Made by a program: the position numbers and the translations under genes
Shown here: piece after piece, positions 1 through 13,700 of the stretch
Layout: each line of letters starts with the position of its first letter
How positions within the stretch are numbered: position 1 is the stretch's first letter
Assembly: GCF_032854445.1 (NCBI RefSeq)
Contig: NC_088301.1
Coordinates: 32,966,402 to 33,030,401, forward strand
Length of the DNA stretch: 64,000 nt
Reading direction: 5' to 3'
From: Liolophura sinensis
Lineage: Eukaryota > Mollusca > Polyplacophora > Chitonida > Chitonidae
Notes under the pieces: model-generated
Told to the model about the DNA's origin: nothing
The model's input: only the letters and a program-made list of their open reading frames with translations
Database searches by the model: none

Positions 1-446
1 TTAATCTGCTGATGTGTTTTTATCCAGCTGTGTGAGGCTGGGCCCTTATATGTGATGCAAGGCCTTATTGACCATCCTTAATCACACCACCCTATCTATC
101 AGCCACATACTCCAATTTCACGCGCAGCACTCAAATTTTGCATTATTTATCAAATGTCAGCCCCAAAAGAGACATTTTAAAAACCAGGAACAATGAAACA
201 TTGTCTGTGTTTGTTCCAGTCTGTTTATACTCCTGTACTACCCTTGACCACAGAGCGCTTTAGCCCATTTTTAGACAAAATGGATATGTGGGGAAAATAT
301 AGAATTAAAAAGCTTTAAAACTGCTCAATCAAGTTCCATGTCAATGCAAACCACATCGCAGATGTACCCACCAAATATTATCAGGCTGTTGCCAAATCTG
401 AGCACACAGTGACATATTACATGTTTTGGCACAAGTGGACAGATCA
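1..446 (+). repeat. Direct duplication, copy 1
   Basis: Identical to 2446-2891 apart from one substitution (GCGCAG here, CTCGCAG there, near base 122). It touches the window edge, so the duplicated block may be longer. Confidence 0.95.
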
Positions 447-1584
447 CACCAGCCAACTTTTTTTAAAATCAATCATTTTTGCACCACATAATGCTTACTA
501 CCTCTAAACCTCACACATAAAGTTACAGCTTGATACATGCAAAAACTTTTCAGTAGGAGGAATTTAACTTGGGGTACCCCTATCTTGGAAATGTGTCTGT
601 TTGTCCGTCCTCAAGCACCAAGTTCAAAGCTCTGTAGTGCACATACCGTTGAAAATATCTTAACCAGGTCAAATGTTTTGGAAAGCTGGTATGTATATCT
701 GCAAGAAAAATGAAAAAATTCCAATGACAAAGTATTTTACATTTTCCATTGACAAACATTTAGAAAATTATGGATTTTCAAGTAGATTTTCTTGTTTACA
801 GCAGTGTTAAGAAAATACTTAAAAGCCAAAAGTGTCAAAATATACATCAAAAGACAGGTAATTTATCTGACAATTCACTTAGCAAATATAGGACATACCT
901 TTTAGCAACTTTGTGCAAAATTTGACTTAAAGGGATACAGGTGGGTAGCAAAGCGGAGTTTCAAAATTCCAGAAAAGTACATTTTGATCACCATCAAAGT
1001 AAACGTATGCATCCAAATTGATATAGAAATGCTCATAGGCAGAGTTTCCATGGATAGGGCTAAAGAAAAGACTAGTATCCCTTTTACATAGTGATTCACA
1101 TGATAAAACCCTTTAAAAGATCACCCACTCCCCCCCCCTTACACACACACACTACCCCCCTTTCCCGTCTCCCCCATGGCTGCCATTGGTTGGCTGGCTT
1201 ACCTCAACTCACAGTGCAAAAGAATCCCACCACCTGTGTTGTTGCCTCAGACTAAATTAGTACTTTCCACATAACAAATACCAAAGTGTGACACTGGCAT
1301 CTACAAGAGATAAGTAGAGGGGAGAAATATGAATTTGCCACTTACAAAAATAAAGCCACACAGTACATGCACATTGGTCATTCAGACAGTCAGCAAGGCA
1401 ACCCTCCCAAGACATGTTGAAGGGACCCAAGAAGAGGGGAAAAGCTATACTTTTTAACCTGTAACAACACAGAAATCCTCAAATAATCAGTGAGAAATTA
1501 CATCCGTAATCAGGTTCCACACTGGGTGTTGCTGGGTGGGCATGAGGAATGGACATTCAAACTGTCCGTACATATATGAGAAAC
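447..1584. other. Left-edge non-coding stretch
   Basis: No confident exon. A CA/C-rich tract lies at 1125-1160. A minus-strand donor GAG|GTAAGC near 1208, preceded by a C-E-L-R reading, is a faint candidate for a further C-terminal CSPP1 exon (human VDELR), but its phase does not fit. Confidence 0.5.
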
Positions 1585-1722
1585 CTGTGACGTTTCCCCG
1601 GTTGGGGGGGTGGGGGGGCCGGAGGGGTATGTGTCATGGTGTAGTACCGGACCAATGACGGGGATTCTAGGTCGGCCAAAGGAGTCGAATACTGCATCCG
1701 AATGGTCAGGCCTTTGAGGAAG
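1585..1722 (-). CDS. CSPP1: CSPP1 exon 45, last recognised coding exon
   Basis: Phase 0 frame: LPQRPDHSDAVFDSFGRPRI then PVIGPVLHHDTYPSGPPTPP and TGETSQ at donor CAG|GTTTCT. It could correspond to human SSRPNVAPDGLSLKS. The acceptor could be CAG|CTT (1722) or CTAG|CCG (1730). A second frame is also open, so the reading is not fully certain. Human CSPP1 has about 100 further residues that I could not find to the left. Confidence 0.6.
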
Positions 1723-4700
1723 CTGAACGGCTAGCAGACCCCACTCACCTAGGTAGATCCCAGTTCAATGTATGCATAAACCAGGCAAAGTTCACTGACG
1801 CCATGTTTGGGAGACAAGATCTAAAGAGGGAAACCAAGACAAAAGCTCAATAGGTATTAAACTAGGATGTGAAAGACATATGTAGCTGTCTAATTTCTAA
1901 CTTGTGTGTGAGGACATTGGAAACATAAAAAAAATCCCAGTTGCCCAGGGAGGTGGATGCCACACTGGGCCACATACTAAAACAAAAACTCCTTGAGATG
2001 TCGCAGGAACAGCGTACTATGTTCTGGTGGAAAAACAGACACCTGGTGGGGCAGAGACTCATTTTCACAAGGGCAATATTCCAACAGATCACACTCACAT
2101 GTATGCTAGAAACTTGAAATTGATCATTTTTGTTCCAACGCCACACATACTGTGTGAGTGCACATGTAACTTGTCAGAGGAATGAATATACACATGCAAT
2201 GAAAACTACATGCCTACAGTGGTTTATTTTTAAGTTTAAAGAGGAAAATTTACCTTGTCCACTTCAAGTCTATGCCCAAAACAGCAGACAGTGTTCCAGC
2301 AGAGATGCCTGTTTTTCATGTTTTGTGACCTGCAGGATGATTTGAAGCACATTTACCTAGTGTGTGGTGGCACACATGGGAGGAACCTGACTTGGTTTGT
2401 AAATTAAATGCACACTGGCCCTCTCTACTACTCTAGCCAAGTAAATTAATCTGCTGATGTGTTTTTATCCAGCTGTGTGAGGCTGGGCCCTTATATGTGA
2501 TGCAAGGCCTTATTGACCATCCTTAATCACACCACCCTATCTATCAGCCACATACTCCAATTTCACTCGCAGCACTCAAATTTTGCATTATTTATCAAAT
2601 GTCAGCCCCAAAAGAGACATTTTAAAAACCAGGAACAATGAAACATTGTCTGTGTTTGTTCCAGTCTGTTTATACTCCTGTACTACCCTTGACCACAGAG
2701 CGCTTTAGCCCATTTTTAGACAAAATGGATATGTGGGGAAAATATAGAATTAAAAAGCTTTAAAACTGCTCAATCAAGTTCCATGTCAATGCAAACCACA
2801 TCGCAGATGTACCCACCAAATATTATCAGGCTGTTGCCAAATCTGAGCACACAGTGACATATTACATGTTTTGGCACAAGTGGACAGATCAGGCCACAGA
2901 CCCCCATTAGTTTTCCATAAGCGACAATGTTAACGTTTAGCGCTGTAGCTCAGTCCCAAACATTCCGAGGCCAATAAGCTTTGGTGCATACCTGGCCCAG
3001 CCTGAGAGAAAGAAGCTGTAAAAATCTTGACATAGGTTGACTGGAAAAATCTGGACCTTTACATGCCGGCAGCTGGGAGGGGTGCCTAGCAACGCCAAGG
3101 NNNNNNNNNNNNNNNNNNNNNNNNNNNNNNNNNNNNNNNNNNNNNNNNNNNNNNNNNNNNNNNNNNNNNNNNNNNNNNNNNNNNNNNNNNNNNNNNNNNN
3201 NNNNNNNNNNNNNNNNNNNNNNNNNNNNNNNNNNNNNNNNNNNNNNNNNNNNNNNNNNNNNNNNNNNNNNNNNNNNNNNNNNNNNNNNNNNNNNNNNNNN
3301 TTTGTGGGTGGTAAATAAGAAAAGCAACACATCCCTCTTATATAAGTAGGAGATCCTAATAAAACTGCAAGATGTACTGGACTGTTACAAGAAGAAGCTG
3401 GCCCCCGGGATCACAATGCGATTTTAGACTTACTTCAAAGTTTTAATCATTAAACTTTGTGTCTTCCTGTCCCTTGTTTAAGCAGAAATTGGTTTTACAA
3501 TCACTTGGCCAAAATTTACATTTTCAAGCATATATTATGGCCATGTAGCATTAGAAATAAATAACACTTTTAAAGTCATTCGAAATTTTGACTGAAGTCT
3601 ACAATATCTGTTTGATCACGAGGCATGTGTTTAAACAAACCTATAAAAGCACTGTCAGATTGGAGTAGGGCCTGGGGAGTGTCAGGTTCCTTTCTGGTCA
3701 AGCCCAGGTCATGGGGTGCCATATTTGGCAACTCTTGCTCATATACACCTGGTAACATAAGTGATTAAGAGTCTGACTTCCCACTGAAATGCTCTATTCT
3801 GGTATCAAAATAAAAAACATTACCCTTAAATTGGTTCACATGAAAGACAGAAGCAAAACGTGAAATTAACTGCCTACATGTATATTCTGTATATACTACA
3901 TGTAATTTTAAAAGTCCTCAAATGGCTTCACAAGTTGAGCCCGTGCAAATATTAAATGCTATAACCACCAGCTATTAACAAAGCTAAACTTTATTTATCA
4001 TTAATACATATTAGACTCTCTACTATTAGATATTAACAAGAAGCAGCTTGAAACATTGTTTTCATATGGTAAATGACCTAAAGTTTCGCACACAAGTTCC
4101 TGTCAGTTAATTTCGCACAATCTGAGTTGGCGGCGGGACAACAGAAGAGTGAGAAAGTATTAAGACAGGCTATGTCTATTACAAACCTTTAAATTCCAAA
4201 CACTGTCTGAAAGCATGACCGCTCGCAAACAAGGTACGTACATGCACAATGCACACTGCAGACGAACTGACTGTTCGGGTCAGGCCTACATGGAAGGCAC
4301 CGTTATCTAGTGAACCGTTGCTGAGAGCCCTCATTATGCAACGACTAGGTGTACAAATTTAAATGAATATCGCGAAGCAATATCTGTTATCAGCTTCCAG
4401 TGTCCATGTAATTCCAATTTAGCATGTCAATCTACATGCACACTTTGTTTCTTACAGTCGGAACTGTCCTCCTATTGCAGAAGAGTTCCTTTCCCTGCGT
4501 TTTTACATCAGGAACCTCCATTAAACACAGAAAACATACTCAATGTGATGTATCCGAAAACTACCACCATTTACTTTTACCCTTTTTCGGCAGCACTGTG
4601 TTCAAGTCCGGTATATCGGGAGACAGGATTTGTTTGAGTTGTTATCACAGTAGTAGTTCGCACAACATCGTCACTGGTTTTATACACAAAATGTTTTATG

Positions 4701-7700
4701 ATATCTAGTATACTTTTTTGCACAGATATGACTTACATGTCACCAGCGACAGGTAAGATTATTGTTTTGCCTTTTGCCAGCAAAAATCAAGTGGTCAATA
4801 GTGATGGTAACTGGCTTGTATGTAGATGAACCCAATATGTATGAGTAAAATTTCATCTGAGGGGACTTCATTTAATATTAAGCAAATTATGTATTCATGT
4901 TTACCAAATATGGGTGGAAGTTGACAGTCTTTCAAATTACAACAGAATGAACAAGAAATGGTTAGCTGCAGTGGTACAAACCAACGTGTGTAAGTGTCGC
5001 TCTGATTGCAATTTGACATCTTCACCTTGTTTGCTGGTAGGCCTAGTTTGCAAGTACGGATTTGCAGTGTGTTAAATTCTGCTACAGCTTTGTATAGTTA
5101 GAGTGCTGTAGTATTTGACATGACCATCCACATGCGTAAAACTACTGAGTAGTCACACTTAATTTCCACCCAAAATTCCAAAATTTTCTCCCAAATTCCC
5201 ATTTATCACAAAATACTGATAATAAACAAAAAATGTCCTAAAATTATGATTAAAACTGAGGAAAACATGAAATGAATGTGAGCTTGTTTGTAACATTTTT
5301 GAACTGTGTATATAATCCCCTGACTACCGCTGATTCTCTCCTGCGGCGCTCAGTCAGTAACATCCACAACTAATGCAATGAATCCTGGGATACTTTTCCT
5401 AGTCCCTTGGCGAAACTTTAGGTCATTTTCCGTAAATTTAGTCATCATCACATTACATGTGAAGTGGCAGGGTAAATACTGTTCCAGATGGAAATATCCC
5501 AGAAATGGCTGAGTTTATTCACTGTCATGAATACACAAATTCTGTGAAAGTTTAAAACTAATTATATTCAGGTATGGAATTCATATTGCCTGTTGCCCTC
5601 GAAAAAGCTGATGCAGACTAGCCTTACTTCTGTAGGCTTGGTTCCTCAGGGCATCCTCCTGCTTCTGTATGAGAGCCAGCTGTTGAGCCTCCAAGTCTAA
5701 GTTAGTCTGAGGGGTCTCTGGATAACTCTCACGCACTCCACGCCGGGACTCTGATCCTCCTGATGAACAGGGAATACCGCAATTATACTTTAAAATTCAA
5801 CTCAAGAATTGGGAACCTTTCCACTTGGGCATTGCCTTTTTTTTTTTTTTTTTGGCATCAAAACAAATCGTTTGCCATGAAAAACATTGAATTTGGTTAT
5901 TTACTTTTTTCTCCATATTTACAGAGTTTAACACACCGATTTCCTGTAGGTTTTGCATACACCTGTAAATTTACACAATAACATTAAAAAAATCGATAGC
6001 TTATAAATTCATCAGCTTTTGATTTCCACCTGTTCCCAGACAGGCACACAATTATTTCAACGTATTAAATGCGTCTTCAATTGACAAGATGATCAGCTTA
6101 TTATGTCTATTTACACAGCAGTTTTCCGGCTATGTGATGGAGAAACAAACCTTTATGTTTGAGGTAATTAAACTCCTTGATGTTTGACGTGCTGGCATTA
6201 TCAGGAGGTTGTCGTCTAACACTAACAGGGGCACGGTTTCGTGCCCCTTCAAAAATATCAAATTCAGGTTCACGTCGCCTGAAAATAAAATGACAACAAT
6301 AAACCCATTGCACATGGTGACAATGAACATTTTCACAGCACAGTGTGACTCTTCACCCACGTTTTGAAATATTCCGCAAAAAATTCTCTGTGGAAAGGAT
6401 TTTTTTCCTGTGAATTTACAAACTTGTAAATATTCATCCATGTAAAAATATTTAAAAAGTTATGAAATGAAAGATGTTTTTTTTATGCCAAAAAGCTGAA
6501 TAAATTGACTTAGAAAAGGAAAATTATCTCTCCCTCTCATGGCTTCTTTCACAAAGATATTACACTTTAACCAGAGTTACTCCATATGGTTATCATATTT
6601 GTATCTGTATTGTGTATAAGTAAACTTGGGAAACCTCGACAGTTTTATCCTACAATGAAGCTTTTATATTTGGGGGAAAGGGTTTTGGGCCACTTAACAT
6701 CCAACCCCAAGTTTTTAAATACCCTAAAAGACTGCTATAAAACTCACGGGACTACTGGGGGGTCTCTGTACAACCAGCCTGGGGTCATAAACTTCGTAGT
6801 CATTCTGAGAAAAAAATGAATGTTAATGCTTTCAAAGACAGAATTAGATTTTCAAGAGCCAAACTCAAAAGACACACATCACAGCAGCACCAATAATTAA
6901 GCCAAATAGAGCTCTTGGTGATGTAAAGGATAATTTCACCTCCAGTTCATCTTCTTTTTATATATACATGTGTTTTCTTTACAAGACTGAGTTCATTTCA
7001 ACACTGTTCTATTAATATTTCACTTATACAAGTGCACTCAGCTTCATGGATAGTGCTCACAGTGAAGTATCAGCCTTTAGCAGGCAACTGATAAACTTAC
7101 ACATACACTACAAACTCTGTTATGGATGGATCCAACACATTTTATGTGTTCGATACCCTTCTCATGACAACACCACTTTTCATTCCATTCCCGGAGAAAA
7201 CAATGAGGAACTGGTAAAACTTCTTCCGGCTATATCAAGACAGTCCAAAGCTGTGAACTCATTTGTTCTTTCCTTTTTGTCACAATCGTCAGTGTACGTG
7301 TGCTCATAAAACATACATGAAGTACACGTGTACTGAAGCATCATAGCGGAAAACGATGCTTTCTACTGTCATTTGGGACTGTCTGTGTAGCTCGTCCTTG
7401 AGTCTCCCATTATAATGTCTCCTACTTATGATTGGTCACTTGCGTGTTCTTGACTGACAGTTTGGACAGGTCTATTGCCCAGAGAGCAATGCAGGCGGGG
7501 AAATCTCAAGGATGCCCTATGTGGAGTTTGGATTAAGGACAAACTTAATTCTACCTTTTGGTGATCTAAAGCATTTTCCACACGAGCCCGCTCAGTCTGA
7601 AGTTGTCTTCTCATGGCTGCTAGCTGGTTCAGTACATCAGCACCTGGAACAAGAACAACAAACAAGACTGAGAACACATACATTTACAACAGTTAAGCTC

Positions 7701-10700
7701 AACACAAGGTAATTAAGGTCTTATTTCAGTTGTGTGCTGATATATTGATATCTATATGAATGTTCCATTTTAAAGACTTTTTCACTAATAAGATGGTGGT
7801 AAGCTTTACAGGTGGAGAGAATAGAAGTACCTGGTTTAAACCACAAGCCCGAGTGGAAGGTACAAGATGAACAAAATAATTTTGACATGAGGAAAGTAAC
7901 TATTTGTTTACATCAATTACAGAGTAACTTCATTCTGTAAGTGCCTTGTGGCATGACTTTTCAATTTGAGGCAGGTAAATTGTTGAAAATAAACCACAAT
8001 ATTTAATTTAATTGAACTAGGGATGGAAGATGTAAAGATGGTTACTCACTGCTAGCTCTCGGAGGTCTGCTCTCGGCAGCCATGGAATCTGGGGCCTGCT
8101 GTAACATCAAGCCCAAAAATATGGTCAAATATAAGCAGTTAAAATAAAACAAAAACATGTTTAAATTGGCTTTCAAAGTATAATTTTTGCTGATCTAGAT
8201 GTACATGTATCTGGCAATTTGTACAAAAAACATGAAAAGCAGTTTTCTCACACACAGCTCTTTCAGCAGGAAAAAATTTCTAATGAAACATTCAAAGGTG
8301 AATGTTTATTATGTTACAAGAGACAAAAAAAAATATATTTTTTTTTATTCTGTTGCACATGCACAATCGTGTGTTACATTCTTGATTGATACTAGCAGTA
8401 TGATTTTTAACTACGTAAGTCTTCAACATTACCTGTGTTTTAGGAGGAGCAGGAGCACTATTTTTGCGCAGGGCTGGAACAACTGGTGAGTTCCCTCGCT
8501 GTTCCTGTCAACAACAAACAGTAGCCTAATCACATCACAACTCCATCAGTTTACAAACCTGTACATGTGAACATACATGTGCTGCCCAGCTGGCTTCCCA
8601 ACAGGATCTATGCATGGCAAGAGGAAAACCTCAAGGGAAAAAACAAAACAAAAATCAAGAATATTTCACTTATATGAGGGCCATTAGCATTATGGTGGGA
8701 GGTAACCGGGCAGCGAAACCCATGACCGTCTGCAGGCCTTCCCACGTATGGTATACCCCATTGTACAGGAATTCAATGGGGTATGACATTTCAGCAGATT
8801 AACATCGGACAGACAGACAAGCTCACAAATGTAAACTAATTTTGACCCCAACAATTTTTTTCTTACTGGCATATTTTGCCATGCTCACAGAATGTATCAT
8901 TTATATGAATGTGGTCTACAGGTGAAGGGAAAAGTCAAAGATGACAGCAAGGAACCTAACAATGGTTTTAGTCGATCAACAGGGGTAACACAGCAGTTTC
9001 TCTGAATTGAAACAGGTTCTGCTTTTCTGAAACCAAAGCTTTCAGCTGTGTTCAGGTGCATCAGTCTATGAGTGCGTGCTTTCAGCTGGCCAAAAGTTCA
9101 TTGTGATGCATCACATGCAACAGGTCAAGTGACAGACACATTGCTAGGTTAGAGTACACAGTAGTCGACCTACATGCACTGAGTCTGATCAGACAATACT
9201 AGGTAATCACAATCACCAGGTTTTCTCAAAATTGTCAACAAAAGTGTCAATTACGTCTAGTTTGTCTATTGTCTATTTGGACCCAGATGACTGGGTCACA
9301 AGCTGATTTACAACCAGCTATAAATATGCAACACATACATTAAAGTACTCTTTGTTTAAGGCTGGTAGCCACAGGTCCCAGTCAAAGGTTTGTATGAGAC
9401 CACATGGACGTTAAGCCTTGCAAGAGGTGAGACAGGTAAAAAAAATGTGAGGTTTATGAACTAAATGACAATTAGTCAATCACAAAACAATTTTATAATA
9501 CAAGAACAAGATTGCACCTGGGGTGAATAAGTTTTACGACATGAATATATATGTATATTGTAAGTTTACATTCATCTCCACGATAAGAATCAAGGATTTG
9601 TGCTGCTTATTCAAGACTGCAGACATCAGGGCATTTGCTGTTTTACTTGTGTCAACGCCCTTTACACAGAGACACAAAGGTGAAAACACTGTCTAGATAA
9701 CATGGGAGAATACAAAACTCTGCTTCAAGGCCTAAGTCCAAAACCAGGTTTTGTAGATGTAGATACACATGTAGGTTGTTCTGTTGTCTAACATCGTATA
9801 ATTTTCTGGTTACTATTAACTGTACTTCTCTAAATCTTGTCCAATGTTGTTCACTTCCGTATACCTTCCCATGTTATCTTTCACTTCATTGTCATTAACC
9901 ACCAGAAAACATCTCATCAGTGGATAAGACAGATGACACGAGACAGATATCTTACATGTACACTTTAATGTTACTCAAGCATACCACTTGAGTGGATAAA
10001 CCCAGATTCTCACGTTAAAGATGCTTATGTTTGTTGTTACCATTTCCCATCTTAATGACAAATTTGTTCAGGTATAGCAATGGAAGAAAACTTTTGAAAC
10101 ATCTGATTTTACATAAACAGTGCTGCATGTCTTGTCCTTTAAATGGTCAAAGGCACAGAAACAAGCTGTAAAAGTCAGCAGTAAAGATCACATAGAGGAA
10201 CAGTGTGGTTACCAGATTTAGATGTGAAAGCATTGCAGTGGCATCAATAGAGGAGTCTTCATCCTAGAAAGCAAAATGTTAAAGCACTTGAAGCCAAGAC
10301 AGAAGCTATAGTAAATATATGGGACAATTAAAAAGGCTGGAGCAAAAGTAAGACAGACATACTTGTACAATGTATACAGGTATGATCAAAAGAAAAAAAG
10401 TCAGCTATGTGTATTACAGTGAGAGCTTTATGCATAAACATATCTGTAGCATCATAATTTTTATGCAAGAAGGACTTTTTATCTGAAAAACCTCACATAG
10501 AAACTCATTCACTTAAGTACCGTTGTCTCAACATGTATTTATGATATACTTGTGAAAAATTCAAAATTCAAAATCAGTCAATATTGCAATACTTGCACTT
10601 AACTGATCTGCTTTGTAATTTTGCAGGTGTAACATCCATATTTTATGTGTAGAAAGTTGTCTAATAAATCTCCAAAATTATCTGAAGTCCTTCAGAATGT

Positions 10701-13700
10701 CTTGTTCTAACACCAAGAAACCTATTTATCTATAAAAATATTCAGCTTCAAGGATAAAAAGTTCAGGGAGTAATTTCAAATTGGCTTTCCTTTGTTAAAA
10801 GAGACTTAAAGGATTTAAGAATGCTTTACTAGGCAATACTGTTTTATTTTTTAACTTTCTTCCTTTTTTCACACAACAAAAATATGTTGTTTCAATTAAA
10901 CTTGTACAAAAAAACTCTTCTCTAATGAATTGTCTTGCACCAAAATATGCTGATTTATTGAATCTATGTATTTGGTTAAATGGTTAAAACTCTGCTGATA
11001 AAAGCTTTGTTATCATTTCAATATAACATCAAGGAGGAAATGGAAGATGATAATTTCAAGCAAGATACAAGTTGTAGGATGTAGGATCACACCAGACCTC
11101 TTAAATCAGCTCAGTAACACAGCACTAAATTTGTAAAAAAAAGGAAGTCGTCACACTGAATTTTAAAATACTCACTGATTCTCGCTTTCAACTCGGTTAC
11201 ATTAGAATAAAATGATAATGTAATTTACAATAAAATTTTTGTTTGTTTTAACTTTATTATGAAACCCACACATGGAAAAATCAATATATTTTGGTGACAA
11301 GTTCAACAGAATAAAAAAATAAATAAACAAACAAAAATAAGTAAGAAAATTTGCACAAAAAATATACATCTATATTACACACCAACTTTTGTTGCCACTT
11401 CGGCCATAGTAATACCATTAACGATTCCATTTCATTTTAATTCTTCATTGTACAGACTAACATTTAAAATCCTTTCTTCATTACCAACAAAATCTTGGAG
11501 TTAAGTTTATGTATTTCTTTTTTAGTTTAGTTGACATTCAATGCAAAATATATCACATTTTCATTGTAGGTTAAACTATGTTTATTTTCGCCCTTTAGTA
11601 TCGTCATGCAAGTCATGATGCATCTTGGTGGAATCCGTAAATAAATCCAGGTGTTAAAGCAAACGTACCAGACTATCTACGTGACTAATGCTGCAACCAA
11701 CTCTATTAAACAGGTTTGAAAAAATATATATAGAGTATTTAAGAAAAAATATGTTTCCCATATTGATGTATGGCATGTGAAACTAAAAAAGTTGTTGTAC
11801 ATGTCTAGTGCATAAATTTTTCAACACTACACAGCATACACTAAATGAATAAATACTATTACAGGTTAAGCAATACACATAAGATTAAATCAGTTTCCTG
11901 TGTTTCACACGATTTGAATACTGCACTAGACTAAAGAAACATTCATAACATCACACTGCAAATGTCTGTTTAAGTTAATATTTAGTAAGTTCAAAGATAC
12001 AAGCAGATGAAATCTAGCAGCTATGGCATGCACTTAAATGAGACCTACTGAACAATTATACATGTATATGTATGTAAATTTTTATTTTTATTATACTTTT
12101 CACAGCATTTCTGATAAAAATCCACAAGATAATGACTCATGCAATGTACAAAGTTCTACATGTAATACTTTAACATTATTTTTAAGAGGGATGAAACAGT
12201 GAAATTTCACCCACTGTCACATTTGCACCAAATCATTTAGTGACTCAAACTTTTAGATTTGCACATGCATGGACAAATTTTGCAACCAACAAATAGTAGA
12301 GGGACTAAGTGCAATATCTAACTGGTTTTAATTATAATGAATGTCAGACAGCCAAAGAGCTTACTGGCTGGTTCCCAATGCCAGCATGCAAAGATCTGAA
12401 TAAATGGTTATGGGTTACACATACAAAGTATCAGCATTGTTTTTTTACGGGATAAAATGCTATCCTTTTACAAAGGTCCCATGGATCAGACCAAAAATTA
12501 AGAAGCCATCAGACATGATGGCAATAGTGATATCTATCAAAACAACTTTTATGTAGGAAGAGTTGGTATGGCTGGCGCTAAGCTCCAGGGAGCTCATTAT
12601 TGATAGAAATATGCATAAAATATAGGGGTAATTTTGATAAATAAAATACGATCCCAAAAAGAAAATTTTTCCACAATGTTTTGGGAATGTTTCCTTTCAT
12701 TCTCCTCATAAACATAATCTTGATTTAGAATTTCTTTTCATGTATCCTGCACTGCCACATCTGCAATATTTGCACGTAAAAGATACTATGCCATATTAAT
12801 TTATAAAGGAAGCAATTTTTCTCATTTCAAAAAAAAATCCATTGAAAATCATTCCAATGAGATATACAGATATGTACTTCGTGAATGGCATAAATTGTAT
12901 ATACATGAGTTATTTTAGCAATAGACAAATACCGAAGGGATAACATTGTGAATTAGTAGTGCAATGAGAATAGTAGTACAAGGGGTTGGGGGGGGGGGGG
13001 GGGGGTGGTGGTATGGGGTCAGTGACAATGACAAGGTTACTGGTGATCTTTCAAACTCAACAACTTATGATACTCACATGCATCATATTAATCATAATTC
13101 ATAAACCAAGCACATTCTTGTGTGTTACACATACCAGTAAAACAACCATGACCAAGAAAAATGTATCAACCCTAAAAGTCTTTAACAAAAAGGAGGCAAA
13201 AGGTACATTTCTTCTATGTTATTTGTGATGGGTCTTACTTCATTGAACCTAATGTAGTCTTGAGATAGAGAAATGAGTTTGTTCTTTTTGAAATTAGAAC
13301 AAAGATGTCATTTTGTCTACTTCTAATTCTTAAACCCCAAGTCATTTGACAGGGTAATTTCTAATCTAGAACTTACTATTACTGACAAGTGAGTACACAT
13401 ATTTACAGAGAGTGGACTCTGGGGGTGACTGTCTATTACCAATCAGAAATATATCATTCAGTACATCAACAAACCAAAATATGTCAGGTTTTTGTCTCTA
13501 TGCATCTTCGGTATATTGAAACAAGCCCTTTTTGCCACCTTTTTTGATAGATCGCTGTGTAGGATTTGTATGAAACAAGATAATAACTATGGGATATAAG
13601 GTACATGTTCTTGTATGTGTGCACACCCAAAATACATGTTTATTAGAAAACAGTGAAACCCACACCACTGAAATACATGTACATGAAAGTATCAAATGAC

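Noticed and set aside
2937-3332. Long open frames spanning the N gap
   Set aside because: They are open only because N codons are not stops. Only the 14 or so codons at 3057-3100 have family support.
6932-6950. Acidic EDELE reading next to GAG|GTGAAA as the missing exon before exon 39
   Set aside because: The acceptor is poor, and the frame that resembles human DDEIP leaves in phase 0, not the phase 2 required.
11170-11200. 16-base exon-like stretch with donor GTGAGT
   Set aside because: It leaves in phase 1, incompatible with exon 34, and has a weak acceptor.
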